This document shows positions 46,174 to 55,564 of a stretch of 64,000 nt of DNA, piece after piece (the first letter of the stretch is position 1; each line of letters begins with the position of its first letter). Source of the DNA: Bartonella callosciuri (GTDB taxonomy: Bacteria; Pseudomonadota; Alphaproteobacteria; Rhizobiales; Rhizobiaceae); contig NZ_JACHIM010000003.1 in NCBI RefSeq assembly GCF_014203215.1, forward strand, positions 28,082 through 92,081, in the 5' to 3' direction. Made by a program: the position numbers and the translations under genes. Under the pieces are notes generated by a model that was not told the origin of the DNA, searched no databases, and was given only the letters and a program-made list of their open reading frames with translations.

Positions 46174-46490
46174 ATTGTTTTTTCTGAGTGGTCGCGATAA
46201 GCCGCTGCTTGTGATACCAACATGGAAGCCACCGGTATTGTTAAGAGTAAAAAAATCATCAATAATATTTCATGAAACACAAAATTATGATCCACAAACA
46301 TTGAATAAAGAAATGATGAGATAAGAATACTGCCAGCGCCCCAACTTGTACTTAATGAAAGCATATGCAAACGCTTATAAAAACTTGAAAGACGGACTAA
46401 CCCTATCATCCCAATCAATGTGAGACCAGATCCTAATATTAAAAAAACTGTAACAGCAATAGCCGCAACAAGCGATATCTCATCCTTCAT
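46098..46490 (-). CDS. phaG: Na+/H+ (K+/H+) antiporter subunit G
   Basis: Small subunit of the Mrp/Pha multi-subunit cation/proton antiporter in the inner membrane. 130 residues with three membrane segments: AIAVTVFLILGSGLTLIGMIGLVR (about 10-33), then SWGAGSILISSFLY and LLMIFLLLTIPVASMLVSQAA. The PhaG/MnhG motif GLVRLSSFYKRLH is visible. The start ATG overlaps the phaF stop by four bases (ATGA). Its last 20 or so residues are hydrophilic and lie within a terminator hairpin, so this tail may be an extension. Confidence 0.93.
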   Translation of the reverse strand: MKDEISLVAAIAVTVFLILGSGLTLIGMIGLVRLSSFYKRLHMLSLSTSWGAGSILISSFLYSMFVDHNFVFHEILLMIFLLLTIPVASMLVSQAAAYRDHSEKTIKKTAGSFITSDERTNAHVRRKSIR

Positions 46491-46768
46491 TCAATAATTT
46501 CTCCCCGCATTAAAAATTTTGCTAAAGCAATACTTGAAACCGGACCCAACAACCCAATAATGAGAGCAGCAACAAAATAAATGGTTGTCCCTGAACGAAT
46601 ATCAAAAGTAAGAAACAAAAGAATAGTAGTTATATAAACAGCATCTAAGCCTACTATCCGATCTTGCGCTCGTGGTCCACGAATCAAGCGAAACAACGCG
46701 AGAATCATTGCTAAACTTAAAAAAAACTGTGAAAGAGAAATCCCCCAATAAAGGATCATCATACTCAT
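46487..46768 (-). CDS. phaF: Na+/H+ (K+/H+) antiporter subunit F
   Basis: A 93-residue three-span membrane subunit. The motif LIRGPRAQDRIVGLDA at about 27-42 is the signature of MnhF/PhaF. The following span ILLFLTFDIRSGTTIYFVAALI and the GLLGPVSSIALAKF end fit the family. The start overlaps the phaE stop (TGATG). It is needed with the other Pha subunits to form the antiporter; it has no known activity on its own. Confidence 0.94.
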   Translation of the reverse strand: MSMMILYWGISLSQFFLSLAMILALFRLIRGPRAQDRIVGLDAVYITTILLFLTFDIRSGTTIYFVAALIIGLLGPVSSIALAKFLMRGEIIE

Positions 46769-47250
46769 CAGAAAATCTCCAAAAGCAATTGCTCATATCG
46801 TTGTTTGATCAACTTTTGGTAATTATATCCGTTTTTAAAGTCTAAAATATGAAGTAAAAGTTCACTATTTTTTCTATTATAAGCAATCCAAACGGTTCCT
46901 GGAGTTACTGCAAGAATACATGCTAAAATAGCCAAAGCCGTACGACTCTCAAGTAAAAGAGGCACCACAATAAAACCAGACAGCTGCTTTTGAGATCTTT
47001 TTGTCAAAACAAAGCAAGCCACCGAAAAACTTGAAATTACAGAATCGATGAATACGCGAAAAATGAGACGAAACATTGCCCGCCAACTTTTAACAGCGAT
47101 CCTTTCCAGTTCAAGAAACCGCATCATCCAACCACTGAACAAAGCAATTATAATGCCTAAAAGCAATTGGCCTAAATTAAAACCATTTAGCGTCAACCAC
47201 ATAAAAACAATTACCACACTTAAAAAAGGGAAGGGACAAAAATAGTTCAT
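46768..47250 (-). CDS. phaE: Na+/H+ (K+/H+) antiporter subunit E
   Basis: A 160-residue subunit with N-terminal membrane segments (about 8-40, FLSVVIVFMWLTLNGFNLGQLLLG) and the conserved FRVFIDSVISSFSVACFVL. PGTVWIAY follows, and the cytoplasmic C-terminal part begins ELLLHILDF. The start overlaps the phaD stop by four bases (ATGA). It is part of the phaA-C-D-E-F-G operon. Confidence 0.93.
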   Translation of the reverse strand: MNYFCPFPFLSVVIVFMWLTLNGFNLGQLLLGIIIALFSGWMMRFLELERIAVKSWRAMFRLIFRVFIDSVISSFSVACFVLTKRSQKQLSGFIVVPLLLESRTALAILACILAVTPGTVWIAYNRKNSELLLHILDFKNGYNYQKLIKQRYEQLLLEIF

Positions 47251-48869
47251 CGATTAATTTCCCTATTTTTTAGAGAAAAATCATCTAAAACACTCTCAAT
47301 ATAGTTTTGAGGATTATACAAAGTCTTTGCTGTCTCAGACATATAATAGCTCACAGGAGCAGCGACAATTGTTATAAGGAAGCACAAAGCAAGGAGAATA
47401 GCAATAGGAGCAAGTTCAATCGCCTGCACACGCGGAACCCTCCCTTCAAGAGAAATCCAAAAAGTTCGAATACCAGTTCGTGTCAGAGCAATCAAAGCTG
47501 CAAAACCAGATAAGGTGACAAAAATCATAAAAAGCCAATCATAGTAAACCGGTAGAGAAACAGACACCTCCTCCTTCCCGTGATTTAAGATTGCCATGAA
47601 CATCATAAATTTAGCAACAAAACCAGAAAAAGGCGGTAGCCCAATAATTAAAATAGCACAGATACCAAAACAAGCCCCAAGAATTGCCAAAGTTACCGGC
47701 AAATAGTTACCAACTTCATCTTCTTCCTCCTCTTCATCATCACCATACACTTCCATTGTAACCGTCAAAACATTCGCAGCGACATCTTGACAGCGTTCCA
47801 CCAATTCCACCAGAAGAAAAAAAGCGCCAAGTGCTAAAGTTGAAGAAATAATATAAAAGAGTGCGCCTGCTATCAGTTCTGTATTCCCTATCCCAATTGC
47901 TGTCAACAATGTACCAGAAGAGACAAGAACACTATAAGCTGCCAAACGAGCCAAAACTTGGCTAGCCAAGATCCCAATAAAACCAAAAACCATGGTGGCA
48001 AGCCCACCATAAAATAAAACCATATGACCAAAATGGCTAAAATGTCCGCTTTCAGGACCAAACCATAGCAACATTAAACGTAAAATAACATAAATACCCA
48101 CCTTACTTAAAAGTGCAAAAGAAGCTGCAACAGGCGCTGCTGCCGCACTATAAGTTGGCATCAACCAAAAATTAAGCGGCCACATACCCGCTTTAAGCAA
48201 AAAGGCAATACCCAAAAGCACAATACCTATTTCAAATAAAACAATATCCGTCGAAGCTATATGTTTTATTTTTACAGCTAAATCAGCCATATTTAGGGTG
48301 CCAACGATTCCATAAATGAGTGCCGTACCGACTAAAAAAAATAACGAAGCGACAAGATTAACGACAACATAATGCAACCCCGTACGCACACGTAACTGAC
48401 CAGAACCATGCAACGCAAGTCCATAAGAAGCGGTTAACATCACTTCAAAAAACACAAATAAATTGAACAAATCACCGGTCAAAAAAGCACCATTTATTCC
48501 GACCATAAAAAATTGCATCAGCGATTGAAAATGAGGACCAGCTTTGTACCAATGAGCATGTGCAAAAACCAACGCACTCGTCACCACTAAACTGGAAAGT
48601 AAAAGCATCATAGCGCTTAAGCGATCAACGACTAAGACAATGGCGAATGGAGAAGGCCAATTGCCAAGCCGATAAACATCTGAAACCGGTGCAACTTCAA
48701 GAGCACGTATAATCAATAAAACAGCAATAACAACCAACAGTGCCGAAGAAAAAAGACTTATGAATGATTTAAGTTTTGCACGACGTTCATCATAAAAAAG
48801 AAGGAGTGCTCCAGTGATTAACGGTAAAAGAATAGGCAAAATAAGAAGATGATGCACAAAGGCTCCCAT
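47247..48869 (-). CDS. phaD: Na+/H+ (K+/H+) antiporter subunit D
   Basis: A 540-residue proton-translocating subunit related to NADH dehydrogenase ND4/ND2, with about 14 membrane segments. FFEVMLTASYGLALHG near 145-160 carries the family glutamate. KAGMWPLNFWLMPTYSAAAAPVAA holds the conserved lysine and HWLP-like region. An acidic insertion DDEEEEEDEVG near 375 is unusual. It works with PhaA to move protons in exchange for cations. The start overlaps the phaC stop (TAATG). Confidence 0.95.
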   Translation of the reverse strand: MGAFVHHLLILPILLPLITGALLLFYDERRAKLKSFISLFSSALLVVIAVLLIIRALEVAPVSDVYRLGNWPSPFAIVLVVDRLSAMMLLLSSLVVTSALVFAHAHWYKAGPHFQSLMQFFMVGINGAFLTGDLFNLFVFFEVMLTASYGLALHGSGQLRVRTGLHYVVVNLVASLFFLVGTALIYGIVGTLNMADLAVKIKHIASTDIVLFEIGIVLLGIAFLLKAGMWPLNFWLMPTYSAAAAPVAASFALLSKVGIYVILRLMLLWFGPESGHFSHFGHMVLFYGGLATMVFGFIGILASQVLARLAAYSVLVSSGTLLTAIGIGNTELIAGALFYIISSTLALGAFFLLVELVERCQDVAANVLTVTMEVYGDDEEEEEDEVGNYLPVTLAILGACFGICAILIIGLPPFSGFVAKFMMFMAILNHGKEEVSVSLPVYYDWLFMIFVTLSGFAALIALTRTGIRTFWISLEGRVPRVQAIELAPIAILLALCFLITIVAAPVSYYMSETAKTLYNPQNYIESVLDDFSLKNREINR

Positions 48870-49210
48870 TACTGCACCTCACGTCCATCAACGTGGTCTG
48901 AACCTGTTAATCCGCGTGAAACCAGAAGAATAACCAAAAATAAAGCTGTCGTTGCAAAACCAATCACAATTGCCGTTAAAACCAAAGCCTGCGGAAGAGG
49001 ATCAACGTAATTCTCTGGATTTATAACGGTAGAAGGATCAACAATGGGTGCAGCATTGCTACGTGGTCTGCTCATTGAAAACATAAAAAGATTGACACCA
49101 TAAGAGATCAGAGATAAACCAAGAATGACTTGAAAAGTTCGTGGACGTAAAACAAGCCAAATGCCTGATCCCACAAGAACACCGATGCCTAAAGAAAGAA
49201 CAATTTCCAT
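48869..49210 (-). CDS. phaC: Na+/H+ (K+/H+) antiporter subunit C
   Basis: A 113-residue subunit related to NuoK. Three membrane spans are seen, starting LSLGIGVLVGSGIWLVL, then FQVILGLSLISYGVNLFMFS, then PLPQALVLTAIVIGFATTALFL. The DPLPQALVLTAIVI motif is characteristic of MnhC/PhaC. It overlaps phaA (TAATG) and phaD by a base or two. Confidence 0.95.
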   Translation of the reverse strand: MEIVLSLGIGVLVGSGIWLVLRPRTFQVILGLSLISYGVNLFMFSMSRPRSNAAPIVDPSTVINPENYVDPLPQALVLTAIVIGFATTALFLVILLVSRGLTGSDHVDGREVQ

Positions 49211-52131
49211 TAATTTTCCTTTTTGTTCAAAATAGGTTTCTTACCGATTCGGTAACTCCGAATTGACTGATGTGCAAGTGCAATTAAAATGAGTACAGTT
49301 GCTCCCAAAACAAGAGAAAACACGCCAAAATCAAACAAAAAAGCAGATGCTATGGGAATGTTTCCAATCAACGAGAGATGTGTATATTGAAAAAAGGAGG
49401 TTAAAAAAGGATACCCAAAAAACCAAGAACCCATCCCTGTTACAACTGACAATAACAAGCCAAAGCCCATCCAACGCAAAGGCAAAACCCTCAAACGACT
49501 TTCTACCCAACGAATATCACGCGCAAGATATTGCAAAATAAAACCTATCGCTAAAGTCATACCACCGACAAACCCGCCCCCTGGGAGATCATGTCCTCGC
49601 ATAAATAAATAAACCGAAAAAGCGATAATAACCGAAAAGAGCCAGCCCATAATAACAGCAGGAATAGTTAGATAATTCAATACTGTATCCCCTACATTCC
49701 GATCGGGCTGTGCCATATCAAAAGCTTTCTGAATACGTTGTTGAAAAGGCGCATCAATGCTTTCAGGAGCAGGACGAAACCGTCGTAAAAGGGCAAAAAC
49801 AGTGAGGGAAACAACACCCAAAACCACAATTTCTCCCATGGTATCAAAACCACGAAAATCAACCAACAACACATTCACAACATTGCAACCACCAGCATCG
49901 CTGTAAGCATTTTTCAGGAAAAAATCAGAAACTGTTGTACCTTGAGGGCGTGTCATCACTGCAAAGGAGAGCCAAGCTACACCAGAACCTCCCACAAGTG
50001 CTATGACGAAATCACGAAGACGACGCAAGCACACAAAAAAACGAAAAGACGTCGGAGCAGGATTATGCAAACGCTTAGGCAACCACCGCAAACCAAGCAG
50101 TAATAAGACGGCAGTCACCACTTCAACAACCAATTGTGTTATGGCCAAATCCGGTGCAGAAAGCCATAAAAAGGTCGCACAAGTCATCAGTCCGGCTCCT
50201 CCCAATAGCATGAGTGACGCAAGGCGGTGAAATTTTGCTTGCCAAGCAACTAAAAGCGCACATAATCCACCAATCAACCAAAGAGCAAGAAAAGGAATAT
50301 CAAGCGGAAAAAGCGGTAACGAACCCGCTGAAATGAAATCACTATACCAAAGCAAAAGACCAACAAATGCAAAACATAGTAAAAAAATCCAGTGCAACTG
50401 TGGTTGCAAACGACGTGTTGACAAAACAGATTCCACAGCACGTGCCCATTTCCAAGAAATAATTACGAGAACGCGTTCAAAAATACGGGGACCTTTCAAG
50501 TGACGAAAAAAAGGAGGCCCATCATCACAGGATAAAAAATAACGACGCCCAACAACATAGAGCAATGCACCTCCTAATAAAGCTACCAAACTCATCATTA
50601 ATGGAGTATTAAAGCCATGCCAAACAGCTAAACTATAAGGGATTGTCATCGCCCCTAAAACAGAGACAACCGCATTATCCAAAATAGGCCCGATCGTTAA
50701 ATTAGGCAAGACACCAACTGCCAAACAAATAAATACTAAAAGTTCCATTGGTAAACGCATAAAATGCGGTGGTTCATGGGGAACTTTGGGTAAATTAACG
50801 GGGTTTTGCCCTAAAAAGACACCATGAATAAAACGTATAGAGTAGGTGACACTAAACAGGCTCGCCAACGTTGCTACATAAGGTGCAATCCAATCGAGCC
50901 ATGATTCCATATGCGTTTCAACCGCTTCAGCAAAGAACATCTCTTTTGATAAAAAGCCATTCAACAAAGGAACGCCAGCCATCGCTGCACTTGCCACTAA
51001 AGCCAGAGTTGCTGTAATAGGCATAGAACGATAAAGCCCTGTCAACTTACGCATATCACGTGTTCCCGTTTCGTGATCAATAATGCCAGCAGCCATAAAC
51101 AAAGAAGCTTTAAAAGTAGCATGATTGGCCATATGAAAGATCGCAGCAACACATGCAAGTGGGCTATCAAGGCTCAAAAGCGTAGTAATCAATCCAAGAT
51201 GGCTAATAGTTGAGTAAGCAAGAAGCCCTTTCAAATCTTGCTGAAACATGGAAAAATAAGCACCAAGCAGCAATGTTGAGAGTCCTGAAAAACCAACTAG
51301 CCAAAACCAAGATTCTGTTCCTGAAAGAACTGGCCATAAACGAACAAGTAAAAACAACCCTGCTTTTACCATTGTTGCTGAATGCAAATAAGACGATACG
51401 GGCGTTGGAGCAGCCATCGCATTGGGTAACCAAAAATGAAAGGGGAATTGCGCGCTTTTTGTTAATGCTCCCAGCAAAATACAAATGAGGATAGGACTAT
51501 AAAGAGAACTGGATCGGATCAAATCCCCAGACTGCAGCACCTTATCCAAATCAAAACTACCAATAACGTGTCCAATCAATAAAACCCCAATAAACAGGGC
51601 AAAGCCACCAAAACCTGTGATCGTTAAAGCCATACGTGCCCCTTCACGCGCACTCGCATTATGATACCAATAACCGATCAACAAAAAAGAAAAAATACTG
51701 GTGAGTTCCCAGAAAATAACCAAAAAGACAAGATTGCCTGATAAGACTATTCCCGTCATTGATCCCATAAAGGCCAGAAAAAAAGAAAAAAAACGTGGTA
51801 CAGAATCCGCCGGATCCATATAATAACGCGCATAGACAACAACAAGCAGTCCAATTCCTGTAATGAGCAAGCAAAAAAGCCATGATAGTCCATCTAGACG
51901 GAGGATAAAATCAACACCCCACTCTGAAAGCCAAGAAATATCTAAACGCACTACACGATTTCCGTAAACCGCTGGATAAAGCATAATTGTAAAAACAAGA
52001 GTGAAAAGTGCAATAACCCCAGCAAACCAAGCTTCATTATTTTTTGCTGTCGAACGAAAAAAACCAATAACAGCACTTCCACCAAAGGGAAGCAAAACGA
52101 GCAACATCAACATTGCTTCCCGTGTTGTCAT
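49210..52131 (-). CDS. phaA: Na+/H+ (K+/H+) antiporter subunit A (A-B fusion)
   Basis: The 973-residue first gene of the pha operon. Residues 1-~650 form the ND5-like proton channel with FWELTSIFSFLLIGYWYH, KSAQFPFHFWLPNAMAAPTPVS and STISHLGLITTLL. The C-terminal part (about 800-973) contains an MnhB-like region (MRGHDLPGGGFVGGMTLAIGF), which places this in the fused A/B (group 2) class. Frames are intact. Its 5' side has a roughly 240-base gap to the BA14K gene, presumably carrying the promoter. Pha systems support pH and K+/Na+ tolerance. Confidence 0.96.
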   Translation of the reverse strand: MTTREAMLMLLVLLPFGGSAVIGFFRSTAKNNEAWFAGVIALFTLVFTIMLYPAVYGNRVVRLDISWLSEWGVDFILRLDGLSWLFCLLITGIGLLVVVYARYYMDPADSVPRFFSFFLAFMGSMTGIVLSGNLVFLVIFWELTSIFSFLLIGYWYHNASAREGARMALTITGFGGFALFIGVLLIGHVIGSFDLDKVLQSGDLIRSSSLYSPILICILLGALTKSAQFPFHFWLPNAMAAPTPVSSYLHSATMVKAGLFLLVRLWPVLSGTESWFWLVGFSGLSTLLLGAYFSMFQQDLKGLLAYSTISHLGLITTLLSLDSPLACVAAIFHMANHATFKASLFMAAGIIDHETGTRDMRKLTGLYRSMPITATLALVASAAMAGVPLLNGFLSKEMFFAEAVETHMESWLDWIAPYVATLASLFSVTYSIRFIHGVFLGQNPVNLPKVPHEPPHFMRLPMELLVFICLAVGVLPNLTIGPILDNAVVSVLGAMTIPYSLAVWHGFNTPLMMSLVALLGGALLYVVGRRYFLSCDDGPPFFRHLKGPRIFERVLVIISWKWARAVESVLSTRRLQPQLHWIFLLCFAFVGLLLWYSDFISAGSLPLFPLDIPFLALWLIGGLCALLVAWQAKFHRLASLMLLGGAGLMTCATFLWLSAPDLAITQLVVEVVTAVLLLLGLRWLPKRLHNPAPTSFRFFVCLRRLRDFVIALVGGSGVAWLSFAVMTRPQGTTVSDFFLKNAYSDAGGCNVVNVLLVDFRGFDTMGEIVVLGVVSLTVFALLRRFRPAPESIDAPFQQRIQKAFDMAQPDRNVGDTVLNYLTIPAVIMGWLFSVIIAFSVYLFMRGHDLPGGGFVGGMTLAIGFILQYLARDIRWVESRLRVLPLRWMGFGLLLSVVTGMGSWFFGYPFLTSFFQYTHLSLIGNIPIASAFLFDFGVFSLVLGATVLILIALAHQSIRSYRIGKKPILNKKEN

Positions 52132-52375
52132 TCTTTAAGCTCCATATTTCCCTTAGTATTTTGTTATCTAAAAAATAAAATTTATATTGTTACCCTCTTA
52201 TCCTGCACTTAAGGATAATAAGATTTAACAAAACTTAAAAGCATTTAAAATTTTTAAAAAATAACTTTTGTACGAAAAACGACATAGCACACCAATTCTC
52301 TCTTTATTCCAGAAACGATAAATGATAACGAGCATGACAAGGTTTAACAGAAATTTTTCTACAACTTGATAATCT

Positions 52376-52864
52376 CTATCCTTTTAAAAAACGCGAAAAA
52401 CACTGCTTCCGAGGTCCATGAAAGGGCTGATAACTATTATCATTTTTATTATAAGAACGATAACGCGCACGACAAGCTTCAATATGTTGTTTAAGCATCC
52501 ACGTCTCCATTTTCTCTAAAGAAGAGAGGAAAAGTACCTTTTTCGCATCTGACACAACTTTTAACGACGCACGTTTTGTGTTTAGATGTGGTAATGTAAC
52601 AAAAGCTGCTTTAGGATACCACCAATTATCTCTATATTTACGATAACCAGGCCGATAATTATGATAACCCTTAAAACCATTAAGCTCTCTACGACCCGTA
52701 AAAATCAAAGGCACCAAACTCTCTTGAGTAAAAGCTTGAGGAACGACTTTGGCTTCAACATTACTCTTATTTTGTACCCAATCAAGAATATCGATTGTTA
52801 TAATGAAAAAACTGCCAACCAATACAAAAACTAAAATATAATATAATTTTTTGTTTATACACAT
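52376..52864 (-). CDS. BA14K-family exported protein
   Basis: A 162-residue protein with an N-terminal membrane segment or signal (about 6-28, LYYILVFVLVGSFFIITIDIL). A basic tyrosine-rich middle follows (GYHNYRPGYRKYRDNWWYPK). The C-terminal BA14K module is HIEACRARYRSYNKNDNSYQ followed by GPRKQC, with its two cysteines. The family is restricted to Hyphomicrobiales. Known members include a Brucella immunoreactive protein with lectin-like activity, but a role here is not shown. Confidence 0.75.
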   Translation of the reverse strand: MCINKKLYYILVFVLVGSFFIITIDILDWVQNKSNVEAKVVPQAFTQESLVPLIFTGRRELNGFKGYHNYRPGYRKYRDNWWYPKAAFVTLPHLNTKRASLKVVSDAKKVLFLSSLEKMETWMLKQHIEACRARYRSYNKNDNSYQPFHGPRKQCFSRFLKG

Positions 52865-53034
52865 AACGCAAATCTTAAAATAACAAAAACAAAACGCAGT
52901 TACAGAAAGTCTCTCTCATGCTAAACAGAAGCAGATTTTTCTTTTAAGATTCCTTTTTCTTGAGACATTCTGTTTCTCTTCGTACTAAACGTGAATCTTA
53001 AGAATAAGATCCTTCAAAAGAGAATGGATAAACA

Positions 53035-54132
53035 ATGACAAGAACTCCCTATTATCTTATAGATAAATCGAAGCTTATAAAAAATATGGAAATTATCTCC
53101 CGCTTACGCGCAATGTCTGGAGCGAAAACTTTGCTTGCTTTGAAATGTTTTGCCACATGGGGTGTTTTTGATTTCATGTCTGAGTTCATGGATGGAACAA
53201 CATCATCATCTCTTTATGAACTGCGTTTAGGAAGAGAAAAATTTGGTAAAGAAACCCACGCTTATTCAGTTGCTTGGGCAGATCATGAAATTGATGAGGC
53301 CTGTAGCTATGCAGATAAAATTATTTTTAACTCCATCCAACAACTTCAACGTTTTGCTAATGCAACAAAAACCATTCAACGAGGTCTAAGATTAAATCCA
53401 GGAATCAGTGCATCCAATTTTGATCTCGCAAATCCTTCACGCCCTTTTAGCCGTTTAGGAGAAACCAATAAAAGCGCTATTAAAGAAGTTCTGCCTCTCA
53501 TAAACGGTTTGATGATCCACAACAATTGCGAAAATGCTGATTTTAATCTTTTCAACCAAATGCTGAATCACATGGAAGAAAAATTTGCAGAACTTTTCGT
53601 TGCAGTTGATTGGATAAGCCTTGGTGGTGGAATTCATTTTACAGCTGAGAATTATCCTCTAGAGACTTTTGCAGAACGCTTAAAACATTTTTCAAAGACC
53701 TATGATGTCACTATTTTTCTAGAGCCAGGAGAAGCCGCTATCACAAAAAGCACGACACTCGAAGTAAGTGTTTTGGATACATTATATAATGAAAAAAACC
53801 TCGCTATTGTTGATAGCTCAATTGAAGCGCATATGCTTGATCTTTTAATTTATCGTGAAAATGCTAAATTAGAACCAAATAAAGGACCACACGAAATTAT
53901 GGTTTGCGGGAAATCTTGCCTTGCTGGTGACATTTTTGGAACATTTCAATTTCCTCAACCTCTTAAAATAGGTGACAAACTGTCTTTTCAGGATGCTGCG
54001 GGCTATACAATGGTTAAAAAGAATTGGTTTAATGGCGTTACAATGCCTGCTATTGTTATTAAAGAACTTGATGGTACCCTAACACTTCAACGTCAATTTA
54101 GCTATAATGACTATCAAGAAAGCCTTTCATAA
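53035..54132 (+). CDS. nspC: Carboxynorspermidine/carboxyspermidine decarboxylase
   Basis: PLP enzyme that decarboxylates carboxy(nor)spermidine to (nor)spermidine. The 365-residue protein has the PLP lysine in LLALKCFATWG (Lys37), LRLNPGIS, DWISLGGGIHFT, FLEPGEA and CGKSCLAGD, all fitting NspC. The downstream gene encodes the dehydrogenase of the same pathway, separated by 55 bases and in the same direction. They make spermidine from putrescine and aspartate semialdehyde without decarboxylated SAM. Confidence 0.9.
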   Translation: MTRTPYYLIDKSKLIKNMEIISRLRAMSGAKTLLALKCFATWGVFDFMSEFMDGTTSSSLYELRLGREKFGKETHAYSVAWADHEIDEACSYADKIIFNSIQQLQRFANATKTIQRGLRLNPGISASNFDLANPSRPFSRLGETNKSAIKEVLPLINGLMIHNNCENADFNLFNQMLNHMEEKFAELFVAVDWISLGGGIHFTAENYPLETFAERLKHFSKTYDVTIFLEPGEAAITKSTTLEVSVLDTLYNEKNLAIVDSSIEAHMLDLLIYRENAKLEPNKGPHEIMVCGKSCLAGDIFGTFQFPQPLKIGDKLSFQDAAGYTMVKKNWFNGVTMPAIVIKELDGTLTLQRQFSYNDYQESLS

Positions 54133-54187
54133 AAAATAACCGTAAAAAACCATCATATAACAGTGTTAAAAAGGAGATGAGCCTACA

Positions 54188-55426
54188 ATGAAGAAAAATA
54201 TTCTCATTATTGGTGCTGGAGGTGTTGCACAAGTTGTCGCGCATAAATGTGCTCAAAACAACGATATTTTCGGTGAAATTCATATTGCTTCACGAACACT
54301 CAAAAAATGTGAAGCCATTATTGCTTCCGTTAAAGAAAAAAACACAATGAAAGAACAAGGTGTTTTTCAAGGTCATGCATTCAATGCAATGAATATAAAA
54401 GAGACTGTGCAACTCATCCAAAAAACAAAATGCGAAATTGTTATCAATGTTGGATCGGCTTTTCTTAATATGTCTGTTCTCTCGGCTTGTATCGAAACAA
54501 AATGCGCTTATATTGATACTGCAATTCATGAAGACCCTTTGAAAATTTGTGAAACACCTCCTTGGTATGGCAATTATGAATGGCCTCGACGTCAAGAATG
54601 TGAAAAAGCTGGTATAACTGCTATTTTAGGAGCAGGTTTTGACCCAGGCGTTGTGAATGCGTATGCAGCATTAGCGCATGAGTATTATTTTGATAAAATT
54701 ACAGATATCGATATTATTGATATTAATGCTGGAAACCATGGACGTTGGTTTGCCACGAATTTTGATCCAGAAATTAACTTTCGTGAATTTACAGGACAAG
54801 TATGGTCTTGGCAAAATAAGAAATGGACTTCCAATAAAATGTTTGAAGTCAGCCATGAATGGGATCTCCCCGTTGTTGGAAAACAAAAAGCCTATATGAC
54901 CGGACATGATGAAATTCATTCATTATCCAAAAATCTTGATGTTCCAAATATCCGCTTTTGGATGGGATTTAGTGAACGTTATATCACTGTTTTTACCGTT
55001 TTAAAAAATCTTGGACTCTTATCTGAACAGCCCATTAAAACAGCAGAAGGATTAGAAGTTGTTCCTTTAAAAGTTGTAAAAGCCGTCCTCCCCGACCCCT
55101 CATCTTTAGCACCAGACTACACGGGAAAAACCTGTATTGGCGATCTTATTAAAGGTGAAAAAGATGGACAACAAAGAGAAATTTTTATCTATAATATAGC
55201 CGATCACAAACAAGCTTTTAACGAAACGGGAGCACAAGGCATTTCTTATACAGCTGGTGTACCAGCAGCAGCAGCAGCTCTTCTTATTGCCACCGGTGAA
55301 TGGGACGTTAAAACCATGGCCAACGTAGAAGAATTACCACCCCAACCCTTCTTGAAATATCTCGATCACATGGGCCTTCCCACCTGGATAAGAGAACAAC
55401 AAGAAGAAAAAAAATTACAGTTCTAA
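54188..55426 (+). CDS. Carboxynorspermidine/carboxyspermidine synthase (saccharopine dehydrogenase-like)
   Basis: The 412-residue NADPH-dependent enzyme condenses putrescine (or diaminopropane) with aspartate semialdehyde. The Rossmann GAGGVAQVVAHK lies at 9-20, with INVGSAFLNMSVLSACIE at about 100. YIDTAIHEDP, GAGFDPGVVNAYAA and NAGNHGRWFATNFDPE, the dehydrogenase signature, follow. A GGAGATG site lies 8-14 bases before the ATG. It follows nspC and ends at a strong terminator (55455-55485). Distinction from lysine-forming saccharopine dehydrogenase rests on the partner gene. Confidence 0.88.
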   Translation: MKKNILIIGAGGVAQVVAHKCAQNNDIFGEIHIASRTLKKCEAIIASVKEKNTMKEQGVFQGHAFNAMNIKETVQLIQKTKCEIVINVGSAFLNMSVLSACIETKCAYIDTAIHEDPLKICETPPWYGNYEWPRRQECEKAGITAILGAGFDPGVVNAYAALAHEYYFDKITDIDIIDINAGNHGRWFATNFDPEINFREFTGQVWSWQNKKWTSNKMFEVSHEWDLPVVGKQKAYMTGHDEIHSLSKNLDVPNIRFWMGFSERYITVFTVLKNLGLLSEQPIKTAEGLEVVPLKVVKAVLPDPSSLAPDYTGKTCIGDLIKGEKDGQQREIFIYNIADHKQAFNETGAQGISYTAGVPAAAAALLIATGEWDVKTMANVEELPPQPFLKYLDHMGLPTWIREQQEEKKLQF

Positions 55427-55454
55427 ACTTTTTATATATCAATGGAAAAGACAG

Positions 55455-55485
55455 AAAAACCGGCCTTTTGGGAGCGGTTTTTTTT
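55455..55485 (+). terminator. Intrinsic terminator after the polyamine genes
   Basis: The stem AAAAACCG pairs with CGGTTTTT around a GC-rich loop and runs directly into an eight-T tract. It is 29 bases after the stop of the carboxyspermidine synthase gene. Confidence 0.85.
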
Positions 55486-55564
55486 CAAAAACATATAATA
55501 TATAAAGTCACAAAAATATCTTTTAGGCTTTTCCAAGAAGCATCATGAAATGCTAAAAACTCAT

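Noticed and set aside
50003-50230. Arg/Lys-rich 75-codon frame inside phaA
   Set aside because: Antisense shadow of a well-conserved membrane protein gene.
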